From JANOYJ01 sp963792485 (GTDB lineage Bacteria; Pseudomonadota; Alphaproteobacteria; Rhizobiales; Rhizobiaceae), in NCBI GenBank assembly GCA_963792485.1, contig CAWBWL010000007.1:744001-808000 (forward strand): a DNA stretch of 64,000 nt, given 5' to 3'. The stretch's first letter is position 1. Each line of letters starts with the position of its first letter. The notes under the pieces are model-generated. The model was not told the DNA's origin, made no database searches, and saw only the letters and a list, made by a program, of their open reading frames with translations. Positions 54,084-62,574 of this stretch are shown here, in pieces. A program made the position numbers and the translations under genes.

Positions 54084-54182
54084 TATGGACGTCGCGATCC
54101 CCGCTTGGCCCCCGAGCCATGAGCGGCGTCTATCCCGTCTTGCCTCTGGGTCTGAGCCCCTTCGCCCAGAGGCAAGTTTTTT
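54084..54182 (+). ncRNA. Candidate EcfG-dependent small RNA with C-rich loops (GsrN-like)
   Basis: About 100 nt between an exact EcfG promoter and a strong terminator. The 5' part folds as GACGTCGC (54088-54095) with GCGGCGTC (54123-54130), one G-U pair, enclosing a smaller hairpin GGC/GCC with a CCCCGA-type loop. The 3' part is the terminator stem CTTGCCTCTGGG/CCCAGAGGCAAG with a 14-nt loop carrying GAGCCCCTTCG, followed by TTTTTT. C-rich loops can pair with GGAGG ribosome sites. Caulobacter GsrN, a sigma-T (EcfG)-dependent RNA, works through a C-rich loop. Homology to GsrN is inference only. Confidence 0.6.
54139..54182 (+). terminator. Rho-independent terminator of the small RNA
   Basis: A 12-bp perfect stem (54139-54150 with 54165-54176), 14-nt loop, then six T. 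Confidence 0.92.
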
Positions 54183-54204
54183 CAAATTTTGAAGAATTAA
54201 ACAC

Positions 54205-54420
54205 ATGACTGTTTCCGACGATCCAGCCCGAAAGCCTGTCAGACCGGCGCCTGAATACGGCGATCCATCCGCCTCGAAATTCGGGTTCGAACCCAGTCTC
54301 GCAGCAAACAAAGCGCGGCAAGGTGTGACTGGTCATGGGGTGAGGTTTGTCCTTGGACTTGGCATTCTTGGCGCGCTCGCGGCGTTTATCGGGCTGCTTA
54401 TCAGGTCTACTGACCCATGA
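54205..54420 (+). CDS. 71-residue membrane-anchored hypothetical protein
   Basis: The N-terminal half is polar (MTVSDDPARKPVRPAPEYGD), followed by one C-terminal helix (GVRFVLGLGILGALAAFIGL then LIRSTDP). It starts 22 bp after the small-RNA terminator with no obvious promoter of its own, so it may depend on read-through. Not a family I recognise. Confidence 0.55.
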   Translation: MTVSDDPARKPVRPAPEYGDPSASKFGFEPSLAANKARQGVTGHGVRFVLGLGILGALAAFIGLLIRSTDP

Positions 54421-54426
54421 ACGCAG

Positions 54427-54451
54427 GGAACGTTTAAGCATACCGGGCGTT
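54427..54451 (+). promoter_or_regulatory. EcfG-type promoter of the DUF892 gene
   Basis: GGAAC (54427-54431), 16-bp spacer, CGTT (54448-54451), 38 bp before the ATG at 54490. Confidence 0.88.
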
Positions 54452-54489
54452 CCGCACGCAGAGCTAATTTCCAACCAATGGAGGACGAG

Positions 54490-55026
54490 ATGACCAAGGT
54501 GAAAACACTTGAAGATCTGTTTCACGACACACTGAAAGACATCTATTACGCGGAGCGGAAAATTCTGAAAGCGCTGCCGAAAATGCAGCGCGCGGCGCAG
54601 TCTGAGGAACTGAAAGCCGCATTTGAAAAGCATCTGCGGGAGACCGAGGGTCAAGTCGAGCGCCTGCAGAAGATTTTCGAGCTGATGGGCAAACGCCCTC
54701 AGGCCAAGACTTGCGAAGCAATTGAAGGCATTCTGGCTGAGGGCGAAGGCATCATCGAAGACTATAAGGGCACCGACGCACTCGATGCCGGTTTGATTTC
54801 CTCGGCCCAGGCGGTCGAGCATTATGAGATCACCCGTTACGGCACGCTTCGTCGCTGGGCGAGTGAATTGGGAATGGACGAGGCCGCCGCACTATTAAGC
54901 ACCAGTCTTGAAGAAGAATCTGCCACCGATGAAGGCCTGACGGAACTCGCCGAAGGCAGGGTCAATCAGGCTGCAATAGCAGGCGCGAATGCGCGCTTGG
55001 CCGACGCATCCGCAGGGGTGCGCTGA
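54490..55026 (+). CDS. DUF892 (YciE/YciF-like) ferritin-fold protein
   Basis: 178 residues: TLEDLFHDTLKDIYYAERKI then LKALPKMQRAAQSEELKAAF, the opening helix of the DUF892 four-helix bundle, and a second set with AVEHYEITRYGTLRRWASEL and SLEEESATDEGLTELAE carrying the Glu/His residues of a ferritin-like di-metal site. Associated with osmotic and oxidative stress. The ATG at 54490 is chosen because the GGAGG within the upstream ATGGAGGAC serves as its ribosome site. Confidence 0.92.
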   Translation: MTKVKTLEDLFHDTLKDIYYAERKILKALPKMQRAAQSEELKAAFEKHLRETEGQVERLQKIFELMGKRPQAKTCEAIEGILAEGEGIIEDYKGTDALDAGLISSAQAVEHYEITRYGTLRRWASELGMDEAAALLSTSLEEESATDEGLTELAEGRVNQAAIAGANARLADASAGVR

Positions 55027-55227
55027 TCGCAAATGAAAATCAAACAAGCGAGAAGCCATGCCCGCGACAGCCGTGCGATAATCGTCTTTGCAAAGGTTAA
55101 AACGAGCATGCCAGACCAGCGGGATTCGGTTTATGCTCGCCCAGCCAGCGCAGCGCAAACGCGGCTTGGTCCATAAGGGCCTGCCGGGATCCGCATCGGC
55201 GCATGGCTGCGAGAAGGGGGCGCAGTT

Positions 55228-57297
55228 ATGACGGATGAATATTCAAGGCTGTCAGGGCGCATATCCGCCCCTGTCTGGTTGACCGCGCTGCTTCTGGCAG
55301 TGCTCATCCCGTTCATCGCCTTTACCGCCTACAGCGTCGGCGAGCTGAACCGCAATCTGCGCAGGAATGATGGACTGCGCATGATCGAGCGCGCCGATTC
55401 CTTGTCGGCCAATGTCGACCGGGAAATTCGCGGCATGATTTCTCTGGCTGATGCGCTGGCGAACTCTCCCTATTTGCAGGAAGTGAATCTGGGGGAGTTT
55501 CATCGATATGCCGCATTGTCCCGCCCAAGCCCGACAACCCACATGATATTGGTAGATCGAAGTCTTCAGCAGCTGTCCAATACGCGCGTTCCATTCGGCA
55601 CGGAATTGCCGAAAATAACCGCATCTGACGCCGTGTCGCAGGCACTGGGCTCCAACCGCCCCGTGATCTCGAATGTTGTTGTGGGGCGGGTGTCAAATCG
55701 GAAGGTGTTTAATGTCAACGTCCCTGTGAGCGTCAACGGGCAGACGCCTTACGTTCTCATTGTCACCGACGAGCCGCCGCGCATAACGAGGGTGCTGGTG
55801 GAACAAGGGCTGCAGCAAGACTGGCGTTCGGCTGTCATTGACGGCAAGGGAGAAATCATCGCCTCGGACGAGCCGATGGCGGCTTCCACCGGTCAGTTTC
55901 CGATGGGCACTCTGAAGGGCAATGGCAGGGTGGAAACTGTTCTGGGCGGACAAGACGTTGTGATGCAATATGTCAAGTCGGAGCTGACTGGATGGACGAG
56001 CGTGGTATGGGTGCCTGTGACCACACTCAACGCACCGTCAGACGCACTTTGGAAGACGCTGACTGCCGTGAGCCTCATTGCACTTCTGGCGAGCTCGGCG
56101 CTGGCATTTCTGTTCGCGCGGCCATTTGCAGGCTTGATGCGAGACACCTTGAAAAATGTGAGTCTGCTCGGAACACTCAGCGACATGCCGCCGATCAAGT
56201 CTTTCCTGCATGAAGGCACCATAATTTCCCGCAGCCTGCAAAGAGTGAACCGGCAGCTTCTGGACCGGCAGAAGGAAAATGAAGAAGGCAGCGCGCTGCT
56301 GCTTTCGTTGCTCGACAATGTGCCGGAGGGGATCACGATTGTGGGCGGGCCCGACCTTGAGATCATCGCAAGCAGCCGCCAGGCGCTGGAATGGCTGGGA
56401 TATGAAATCAATAAGCCGGACATCCATCCAGCGGCGGGGGCGGAGGTTTTGTCGGTTAAGAATCTTGACGGGTCGGTTCCCGATGCGGAGCAGATGCCGC
56501 TTTACCGCGCCAGCCGGAACGGCGAGAGCGTTAAGTTCTTGCAGCTGACGCTTGAGCGGGCGGACGGCACGAAAATGCCGATTGAAATGAGCGTCAATCC
56601 GTTCCGCGACAGATCCGGCAAAATCATCGGCGCGGTCAGCTGCTGGCATGATATCACCGAGCGCAAACAGGCCGAGCAAACTCTGCGGCTGATCACGCGC
56701 GAGCTAACGCACCGCGCCAAGAATCTCTTGACCGTAATCCTTGGAATCGCCAAGCAGACCGCGCGTCCGGACATGACAATCCAGGATTTCCTGTCTGTTT
56801 TCACCCAGCGTATTCAGGGCCTTGGCGCCTCGCATGATCTCCTCACGCATTCGGACTGGGGCGGCGCGCAGCTGGAAGAGCTTGTGGTCTCCCAGCTCTC
56901 GCCGTTTGGCAGCGTCGATGGAAACAGAATCAGAATCAACGGACCGAAGGTTCTTTTGAAGAATGACGTGTTGCAGACGCTGGGCCTCGCCTTTCACGAG
57001 CTTGCCACCAATGCCGTCAAATATGGAGCGCTCAGTGTTGAGGCCGGGAGTGTCGACATCAGCTGGAGCATCAACTCCGTCAAAGGGGAATACCGGCTCA
57101 CGCTGGTTTGGAAGGAGCGCGGCGGCCCAGCTGTTCACGAACCAGTGCGAAAGGGCTTCGGTCACAACATCACCGTGCGCTCGCTCGCCCGCGTGGTTTC
57201 CGGCGAAGTGAAGATCGAGTTTGCAAAGACGGGTGTTGTCTGGACGCTGGATGCGCCATTGCCGGCGCTGGCGCTCGACAAATCTGGAACCGTGTAG
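55228..57297 (+). CDS. HWE-family sensor histidine kinase
   Basis: 689 residues. A membrane helix lies near 17-40, a periplasmic dCache-like sensor at about 45-265, a second helix at about 272-295, a PAS domain at about 350-470 (LLSLLDNVPEGITIVGGPDL; SCWHDITERKQAEQTL) and an HWE kinase core. The phospho-acceptor His is near 495 in ELTHRAKNLLTVI, then GASHDLLTHSDWGGAQLEEL and the N-box AFHELATNAVKYGALS. HWE kinases such as PhyK activate PhyR, and none other is in the window, so this is the prime candidate input. The 200 bp before it hold no clear promoter. Confidence 0.92.
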   Translation: MTDEYSRLSGRISAPVWLTALLLAVLIPFIAFTAYSVGELNRNLRRNDGLRMIERADSLSANVDREIRGMISLADALANSPYLQEVNLGEFHRYAALSRPSPTTHMILVDRSLQQLSNTRVPFGTELPKITASDAVSQALGSNRPVISNVVVGRVSNRKVFNVNVPVSVNGQTPYVLIVTDEPPRITRVLVEQGLQQDWRSAVIDGKGEIIASDEPMAASTGQFPMGTLKGNGRVETVLGGQDVVMQYVKSELTGWTSVVWVPVTTLNAPSDALWKTLTAVSLIALLASSALAFLFARPFAGLMRDTLKNVSLLGTLSDMPPIKSFLHEGTIISRSLQRVNRQLLDRQKENEEGSALLLSLLDNVPEGITIVGGPDLEIIASSRQALEWLGYEINKPDIHPAAGAEVLSVKNLDGSVPDAEQMPLYRASRNGESVKFLQLTLERADGTKMPIEMSVNPFRDRSGKIIGAVSCWHDITERKQAEQTLRLITRELTHRAKNLLTVILGIAKQTARPDMTIQDFLSVFTQRIQGLGASHDLLTHSDWGGAQLEELVVSQLSPFGSVDGNRIRINGPKVLLKNDVLQTLGLAFHELATNAVKYGALSVEAGSVDISWSINSVKGEYRLTLVWKERGGPAVHEPVRKGFGHNITVRSLARVVSGEVKIEFAKTGVVWTLDAPLPALALDKSGTV

Positions 57298-57309
57298 CCT
57301 GAATTAATT

Positions 57310-57334
57310 GGAACTACGCGGCGCGACGCGCGTT
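57310..57334 (+). promoter_or_regulatory. EcfG-type promoter of the mgtC-like gene
   Basis: GGAAC (57310-57314), 16-bp spacer, CGTT (57331-57334), 34 bp before the ATG at 57369. Confidence 0.85.
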
Positions 57335-57368
57335 TAGCTTTTAACTTCACTCATGCAGATGGCGCCCC

Positions 57369-57857
57369 ATGACATACTGGGAAATCATCCTAGCCCGCAC
57401 GGCAACGCCGGAATGGGAAATCGCGGCGCGGCTTGCGGCGTCGATTTTCTTTGGAGCGGCAATTGGGTGGGAGCGGGAGTACAAGAACCGACCGGCGGGA
57501 CTGCGCACGCATATTCTTGTGTGCCTCGCCGCTGCAACGTTTACCCTTGTCTCGGTGGAACTGGTCTATTGGGCGGGACAGAAGGGCGCACCGGCCGACC
57601 CAATTCGCGCCATTGAGGCGGTGACGGCGGGTGTGGCGTTTCTAGCGGCGGGCACGATCATTCAAGCGCGCGGTCAAGTCCAGGGGCTGACCACCGGCGC
57701 AGGCCTGTGGCTGGCCGGCGCAATTGGCGTCGCGTCCGGCACGGGCATGTATTCGCTCGCGCTGATGGTCACCGTGCTGGCGCTCATTGTTCTGTCCTGG
57801 CTGCAATGGCTTTCCAACCGCATCAATTCTGAAAAGCCGGATGATGCGTCTGATTGA
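57369..57857 (+). CDS. MgtC/SapB family membrane protein
   Basis: 162 residues. Hallmarks are RLAASIFFGAAIGWEREYKN followed by RPAGLRTHILVCLAAATFTL, then GVAFLAAGTIIQARGQVQGL and TTGAGLWLAGAIGVASGTGM. MgtC proteins modulate F-type ATPase and K+/Mg2+ homeostasis and help in acid or low-Mg2+ stress. The start follows a weak site. An EcfG-type promoter places it in the general stress regulon. Confidence 0.93.
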   Translation: MTYWEIILARTATPEWEIAARLAASIFFGAAIGWEREYKNRPAGLRTHILVCLAAATFTLVSVELVYWAGQKGAPADPIRAIEAVTAGVAFLAAGTIIQARGQVQGLTTGAGLWLAGAIGVASGTGMYSLALMVTVLALIVLSWLQWLSNRINSEKPDDASD

Positions 57858-57877
57858 TCTCGGCGCTCAGAAATTGG

Positions 57878-57902
57878 GGAACGCAATGCGTCACACGGCG
57901 TT
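57878..57902 (+). promoter_or_regulatory. EcfG-type promoter of the YflT-like gene
   Basis: GGAAC (57878-57882), 16-bp spacer, CGTT (57899-57902), 105 bp before the ATG at 58008. Confidence 0.82.
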
Positions 57903-58007
57903 ATGTCGAAAGAATCGGCGGTCTGGGCGGCACATCTGAAATGCCTCCGCCAGCCCCATTCTTTTCGCGGTCCTTACGGCCTCCCGCATCCCAAACAGGA
58001 GAGACAC

Positions 58008-58581
58008 ATGACAAAGATATCCGCACTATTCGATTCCCATGACGATGCCGAACGCGCGGTCGCGGCATTGAATGAGGCTGGTTTCAGCACCGATGACATC
58101 AGCATTATGACTTCGAACCCGGATGGCAGCTATGACACGGAGAACGGAGCTGCCGCAGGTGCAGGGGCGGGCATTGGGATTGGCGCGGTCGCAGGCGGCC
58201 TGCTAGCCGGACTCGGCGCGGTGACTATTCCCGGCGTCGGCCCTGTTCTGGCCTCCGGATGGCTGGCCTCGACCGCCGCTGGCGCGGCAGCTAGGCGCGG
58301 TTGCAGGCGGGGCCGTAGGCGGATTGATCGGTGCAATTACCGACGACGGCGTGTCCGAGGATGAGGCGCATGTCTATGCTGAAGGCGTGCGTCGCGGTGG
58401 CACCTATGTCAGCGTGCGCGCCGATGAGGGAGAGCGCTCGCAGATCGAGGACATTTTCGCTGCGTCCAACCGCGTCGACGCTTCCGACCGGCGGCATGAA
58501 TATGAACGGGAGGGCTGGAAAGGATTCGATGACCGCTTGCCGCCTCCGGCTGCGGGAAGCGTGGCTCCGCCGATGATCTAG
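58008..58581 (+). CDS. YflT/general stress protein 17M-like protein (frameshift near 58288)
   Basis: About 190 residues. The N-terminus MTKISALFDSHDDAERAVAA then LNEAGFSTDDISIMTSN is the 17M-like domain. A Gly/Ala-rich double hydrophobic segment (GAGAGIGIGAVAGGLLAGLG) follows. The frame breaks near 58288 inside the glycine-rich part and resumes with GGAVGGLIGAITDDGVSEDE then AHVYAEGVRRGGTYVSV, ending SVAPPMI. The ATG at 58008 has AGGAGA upstream. It lies in the EcfG regulon. Confidence 0.85.
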
Positions 58582-58848
58582 CACATCAATCCGGACTTCG
58601 GGCGGGACGGTCGGCCAAGCGACCGTCCTGCCTCGTCGGCATTGCTCACCGATGATGGTGACCATGGTTGCCCCCCCCCCGAATTCATTCAAATGCGCAA
58701 CGCGTTTGCAGAGCTTGTTTCAATAACGCTCGATAGAGACGCTTTGTGATTCCGCGCACAATTGGAGCAGCGCCGTTTCACTGCCCACGCTGAAGCCATA
58801 AACTCAAAAGGCTAAGCTGAGGACGCGGATCGATAGCGCCAAAGTCGC
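58582..58848. other. Gene-free spacer with hairpin and C10 tract
   Basis: A GC-rich inverted repeat (GGGACGGTCG facing CGACCGTCCT, 58604-58630) follows the YflT-like gene and may end its transcript. A run of ten C lies at 58671-58680. I see no coding sequence in the rest up to the EcfG-type promoter at 58849. Confidence 0.5.
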
Positions 58849-58873
58849 GGAACATTTTTCTTGCCAAGCCGTT
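58849..58873 (+). promoter_or_regulatory. EcfG-type promoter of the PNPOx-like gene
   Basis: GGAAC (58849-58853), 16-bp spacer, CGTT (58870-58873), 31 bp before the ATG at 58905. Confidence 0.88.
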
Positions 58874-58904
58874 TCCCTCCTGAACTCAAACAAGGAAGAC
58901 GCCG

Positions 58905-59396
58905 ATGATCAAGTCCGCGAAGCGCAACCTGGAAGATCTGCTCGAAGATTTCGATGTAGCCATGATGATCACTTTCGCAGGCGGGCAGACGCCGCATGCG
59001 CGCCCCATGCAAATCGCTGAAGCTGATGATGACGGTCAACTTTACTTCGCAACTTCACTTGACTCGGCTAAGCTCCGGGACATTGAAATTGATCCCCGTG
59101 TTCTGCTGATCATGCAGGAGGGCTCCGTCTATGTGTCTCTTTCTGGCACCGCTCATCCATCAACTGACCGGTCCTTGATCAACCGCCTGTGGTCGGAGGC
59201 GTGGCAGGTCTGGTTTCCAGAAGGCAAGGACGACCCCAACATCGTTATCCTGCGCGTAGAGCCGGAGGAAGCCGAGTATTGGGATAATTCCGGGGTGGAA
59301 GGCATCGCTTATGCCATGACCGCGCTGAAGGCCTATGTCAAAGGCGAGCGGCCGTCGGAGACGGATGCCGCACAGCACGCCAAGGTTCAAATGTAA
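58905..59396 (+). CDS. Pyridoxamine 5'-phosphate oxidase-like general stress protein
   Basis: 163 residues with a split-barrel flavin-binding fold: DFDVAMMITFAGGQTPHARP followed by MQIAEADDDGQLYFATSLDS, then SVYVSLSGTAHPSTDRSLIN and WSEAWQVWFPEGKDDPNIVI. This is the general stress protein 26-like branch (PF16242 type), which binds FMN or FAD but has no settled reaction. Controlled by an exact EcfG-type promoter. The BA14K gene follows 46 bp later. Confidence 0.92.
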   Translation: MIKSAKRNLEDLLEDFDVAMMITFAGGQTPHARPMQIAEADDDGQLYFATSLDSAKLRDIEIDPRVLLIMQEGSVYVSLSGTAHPSTDRSLINRLWSEAWQVWFPEGKDDPNIVILRVEPEEAEYWDNSGVEGIAYAMTALKAYVKGERPSETDAAQHAKVQM

Positions 59397-59442
59397 TGCA
59401 GGGGCAAAGGAAACCGGGGACAACCAGCAGAGGACGAAGGAC

Positions 59443-59883
59443 ATGAAGAAATCTATCTCCCTTGGCGTCGGAATTGCCGTGTTGGCAACTTCAATTGCCG
59501 TTTTTCCGCTTCCCGCTTCTGCGTTTCCCAGCGCTCTTGCGGTCGCGAAATCAGCTCCGAGCAATGTCGTAAACGTCCAGCAAGTCCGGCGTTTGGAGCG
59601 GCGCGGTGCAAGGATATTTCTCAATGGTCACCGGGGCTATCGCGAGCCGCGGCGCGGGTATCGCGAATTCAATGGGTTTTGGTTTCCTGCCGCAGCATTC
59701 CTCGGTGGGTTGATCATCGGTGGAGCGCTTGATGACGGCCCGCGTTATGTACGCCCAGGCTACAGACTGAGCAACGCGCATGTCCGCTGGTGCTACGACC
59801 GTTATCGTTCTTACGATGCTTCAAGTAACACGTTCCAGCCCTACAACGGACCGCGCCGCGCATGTTATTCTCCGTATGGGTAG
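59443..59883 (+). CDS. BA14K family secreted protein
   Basis: 146 residues from the ATG at 59443. Signal peptide MKKSISLGVGIAVLATSIAV followed by FPLPASA. The C-terminal motif HVRWCYDRYRSYDASSNTFQ then PYNGPRRACYSPYG is the BA14K signature, named after the Brucella 14-kDa immunoreactive lectin-like protein. A hydrophobic helix (FPAAAFLGGLIIGGAL) precedes it. The family is largely restricted to Hyphomicrobiales, which supports the taxonomic placement. Confidence 0.93.
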   Translation: MKKSISLGVGIAVLATSIAVFPLPASAFPSALAVAKSAPSNVVNVQQVRRLERRGARIFLNGHRGYREPRRGYREFNGFWFPAAAFLGGLIIGGALDDGPRYVRPGYRLSNAHVRWCYDRYRSYDASSNTFQPYNGPRRACYSPYG

Positions 59884-60332
59884 ACCTAGGTTTCGTCAGG
59901 CTGGCCGCGCAGTGCCGAGCAAGCTCTTGTATGCGCTACGCTCCACTGTGCGGCTTGATCGACTGCATTTGCTGTAGAGGCGCCGCCGTGATGGACTTTT
60001 TCCACCCTTCCGCCAGTTCCGATGCCTCAATTGTAGCACTTGAGGGTGGAACTATGCTGCAAATCTGAAATGTCTGCTGATCAAACCCAGCGCTTGAGCG
60101 CACACATCATGGAGGGGGACCGTTTGTTCTGATCAACATTTCGCTCAATGTGAGGAACGGGGATGCGCCGCGACCTCCGTTGGAGGCTGTAGCACTAAGC
60201 ATCATTCAAATCCGCCCTTGGACGCATGACTGAACTTGCCTTTTTGGCATTTGGAAGCTATCGCGCCGCACCTCTATCGCAACCGGGGTGTCGGCCGCCG
60301 TCCGAAGGATTGCTAAGAGTGGGAAGCGGGTC
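59884..60332. other. Gene-free stretch
   Basis: No reading frame with a credible product and no RNA gene seen. It holds a GGAAC...CGTT pair at 60154-60181, but with a 19-bp spacer and no gene behind it in that direction. It separates the stress cluster from the phage-like module. Confidence 0.5.
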
Positions 60333-61212
60333 TTAAATGCGCTCATTTATCCGCATCTCAAGCTCACGGGAAATCTCACTCAGTTCCATGGGTCTGCCGG
60401 CCTTCTCGCGCTTCAGCATGGCGCCTGCTGTCCCATAGACGGCGTGGATCATCGGCATCATGTCATGGAGCGCGGTCAGGCGTTGGCCGCGGGGTATGCG
60501 TTTGCCAAGCTTTCGCCAGACAGCGACGGTGTGCTTGAGCAGCTCTCGCTTGGTCATACGTATTATAGATGCGATCGAACCGAATGAGGTCGAGCGCGGT
60601 CAGGCGAAAGCGGACGGGTAAGGTGCTGTCGATCATGTGCATCATGAACCAGGCCATAGCGCCGGGCTTCTTCTGAGTGTTTTCGCCGGCCTCAATCCAT
60701 TCCTGCTTTGACGCCAGCCGCTCCTCCAGTGTGGCCTGAACGAACAGCGCATCACGCTCTTCGCGGCGCTTGAGCACTTCAGTAAAGTCTTCCTGATCGA
60801 TTGGTCCGATGATGTCGCAGCCCACGCCCTCGGTGATGACAATGTCGTCGGGATGGAGAAAGAACATTTTGGGGTCCCTGCCAACTGCGGTCCAGTGATT
60901 CAGCTCACGGAAAGCACGCTCCTGTCGTTCCCTGCCCCAGGCAATCTCCTCTGCGATCCGTTTGGCCTCTTGTTTCTGGGCCTTCTGCGCAATGCGAATG
61001 AGCTGACCAAGCGCGTGCGACGAACCCTTTTTGACCGCAGTCTGAATGAGTTGAAGAATCACTGCCTCCTCAATTGTGATCTCCTTCGGTCCGGCCTCCG
61101 TGTTGATGCGTGTTGACCGGCGGATCTCTGACAAAAGCGTCCTGTGGATCGGCAGCAGGTCCGGGGTCGGCTCTTTTGGCGGTGCTGGTGCGGAGTTTCG
61201 GGAACGCGTCAA
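60333..61212 (-). CDS. DUF5681-like protein of a phage or mobile-element module (frameshift near 60555)
   Basis: About 293 residues in two frames. The first (start 61212) reads IHRTLLSEIRRSTRINTEAG then PKEITIEEAVILQLIQTAVK and KGSSHALGQLIRIAQKAQKQ, close to the core of DUF5681 proteins, but without their N-terminal GYGxPPxxxxFxPGxSGNPxGRP motif. After FDRIYNTYDQ it shifts to RELLKHTVAVWRKLGKRIPR and ends SRELEMRINERI. It overlaps the methyltransferase stop. In related clusters such proteins stand beside ParB-methyltransferase genes. The function is unknown. Confidence 0.6.
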
Positions 61213-62574
61213 GTGGAAGCTCCTTCCAAGGCAGATTGGTTAAGCGATGCCAACCCGTGAGGAGCTTGCGCCTGCTGACGCCTTGAAACAGCAGCAAACG
61301 TCTTGCCACTTGCTTCAAGGCGCGCCTTCTCGCCAGAAATGCGCTCAAACCGGCGAATGATCGTGTCGCAGTAAAGCGGATCAAGCTCCACGAGCGCTGC
61401 GCGACGGCCGGTCTCTTCAGAGGCAATCAGCGTACTGCCTGAGCCGCCAAAAATATCGAGGACAAGATCACCCCGCTTGGTGCAATCGCGGATCGCATCC
61501 GCAATGAGTGCAATAGGCTTGACGGTCGGGTGCATGGACAGGTCTTCCTCGCGCGTGCCGGAAAATGTGTTCACCCCGGCATAGTCCCAGACATTGGTGC
61601 GATAGCGCCCGCTGTCACCGAGGCCGAAATTATTGACATGCGGTGCCCTGCCCTTCTTGAACACGAACACCAACTCATGTTTGGAGCGGTAGAAGGTTCC
61701 CATGCCGCCATTGGTCTTGTTCCAGACGCACAGGTTCTTCAGCTCATCGAATACTGCATGCCCGGCTGTCAGCAGTTCGCGCATGTGGCGCCAGTCCATG
61801 CAGACAAAGGCAATGGCCCCATCCTTGAGTTTTGAGGCTGCCGCTCCGAGACTGTCGGTCAGAAACTGCGTGAACGCGGCTTCATCCATTTCTCCCGAAG
61901 CAATAGCGAACTCGCGATGCTTGACCTTGCCCAGTCCGCTGACATGGCCGTCAATCGGAACATTGTAGGGTGGGTCGGTAAACAGAAGCGCCGCCGGGAC
62001 ATTTCCGCAGGCACGCGCAACGTCTTCACTTGATCGCGCATCACCACACAGCAACCGATGGGGCCCCAAAAGCCAAAGATCGCCTTGGCGCGATACCGCC
62101 GGACCGGACGCCACGGGCTCGAACTCTGTCCAAGAACGGATCTGGCCCTGCACCTAGCGACACGCCACCGATGGTCAGGTCAATCTCAGCTGTTGAGAAC
62201 CCCAGCAATTCCAGATCGAAATCAATATCAATGAGGGCCTGCATTTCGAAGGCGAGCAGTTCACTGTCCCAGCCCGCATTTTCGGCAAGCTTGTTGTCGG
62301 CCAAAATGTAAGCCCGTACCTCGTCCTTCGTCAGATGCGACAATCGACGGATCGGCACCTCTTGCATGCCAATCAGCTTGGCGGCCTCCACCCGTCCATG
62401 GCCGGCTATGATCATATTGTCATCGCTCACCAGCACCGGGTTCGTAAACCCAAACCGCTCAATGCTGTCGGCAATCTGCCGCAGCTGTTTCCTCGAATGG
62501 GTGCGGGCGTTGTTCTTGTAGGGTGCCAGGCTGCCAACCGGGCATAACTCTTCGTTTGGCAAATGCATGCGCAT
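61209..62574 (-). CDS. ParB-domain/DNA adenine or cytosine-N4 methyltransferase fusion (frameshift near 62120)
   Basis: About 455 residues. The N-terminal ParB/Srx-like domain is clear: NEELCPVGSLAPYKNNARTH then SRKQLRQIADSIERFGFTNP and IAGHGRVEAAKLIG. After DPFLDRV the frame shifts near 62120, and the second frame gives GDLWLLGPHRLLCGDA, the catalytic TDPPYNV (motif IV) and later DIFGGSGSTLIASEETGRRA (motif I). The order IV before I fits beta-class amino methyltransferases. Such fusions are typical of prophages and gene-transfer elements in alphaproteobacteria. No cognate restriction gene is visible. Confidence 0.88.

Noticed and set aside
58671..58680. C10 followed by GAATTC as a cloning-vector junction
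   Set aside because: Flanking DNA on both sides is ordinary chromosomal sequence, so it is only a homopolymer next to a chance EcoRI site.
60154..60181. GGAAC and CGTT pair resembling another EcfG promoter
   Set aside because: The spacer is 19 bp and no plus-strand gene follows.
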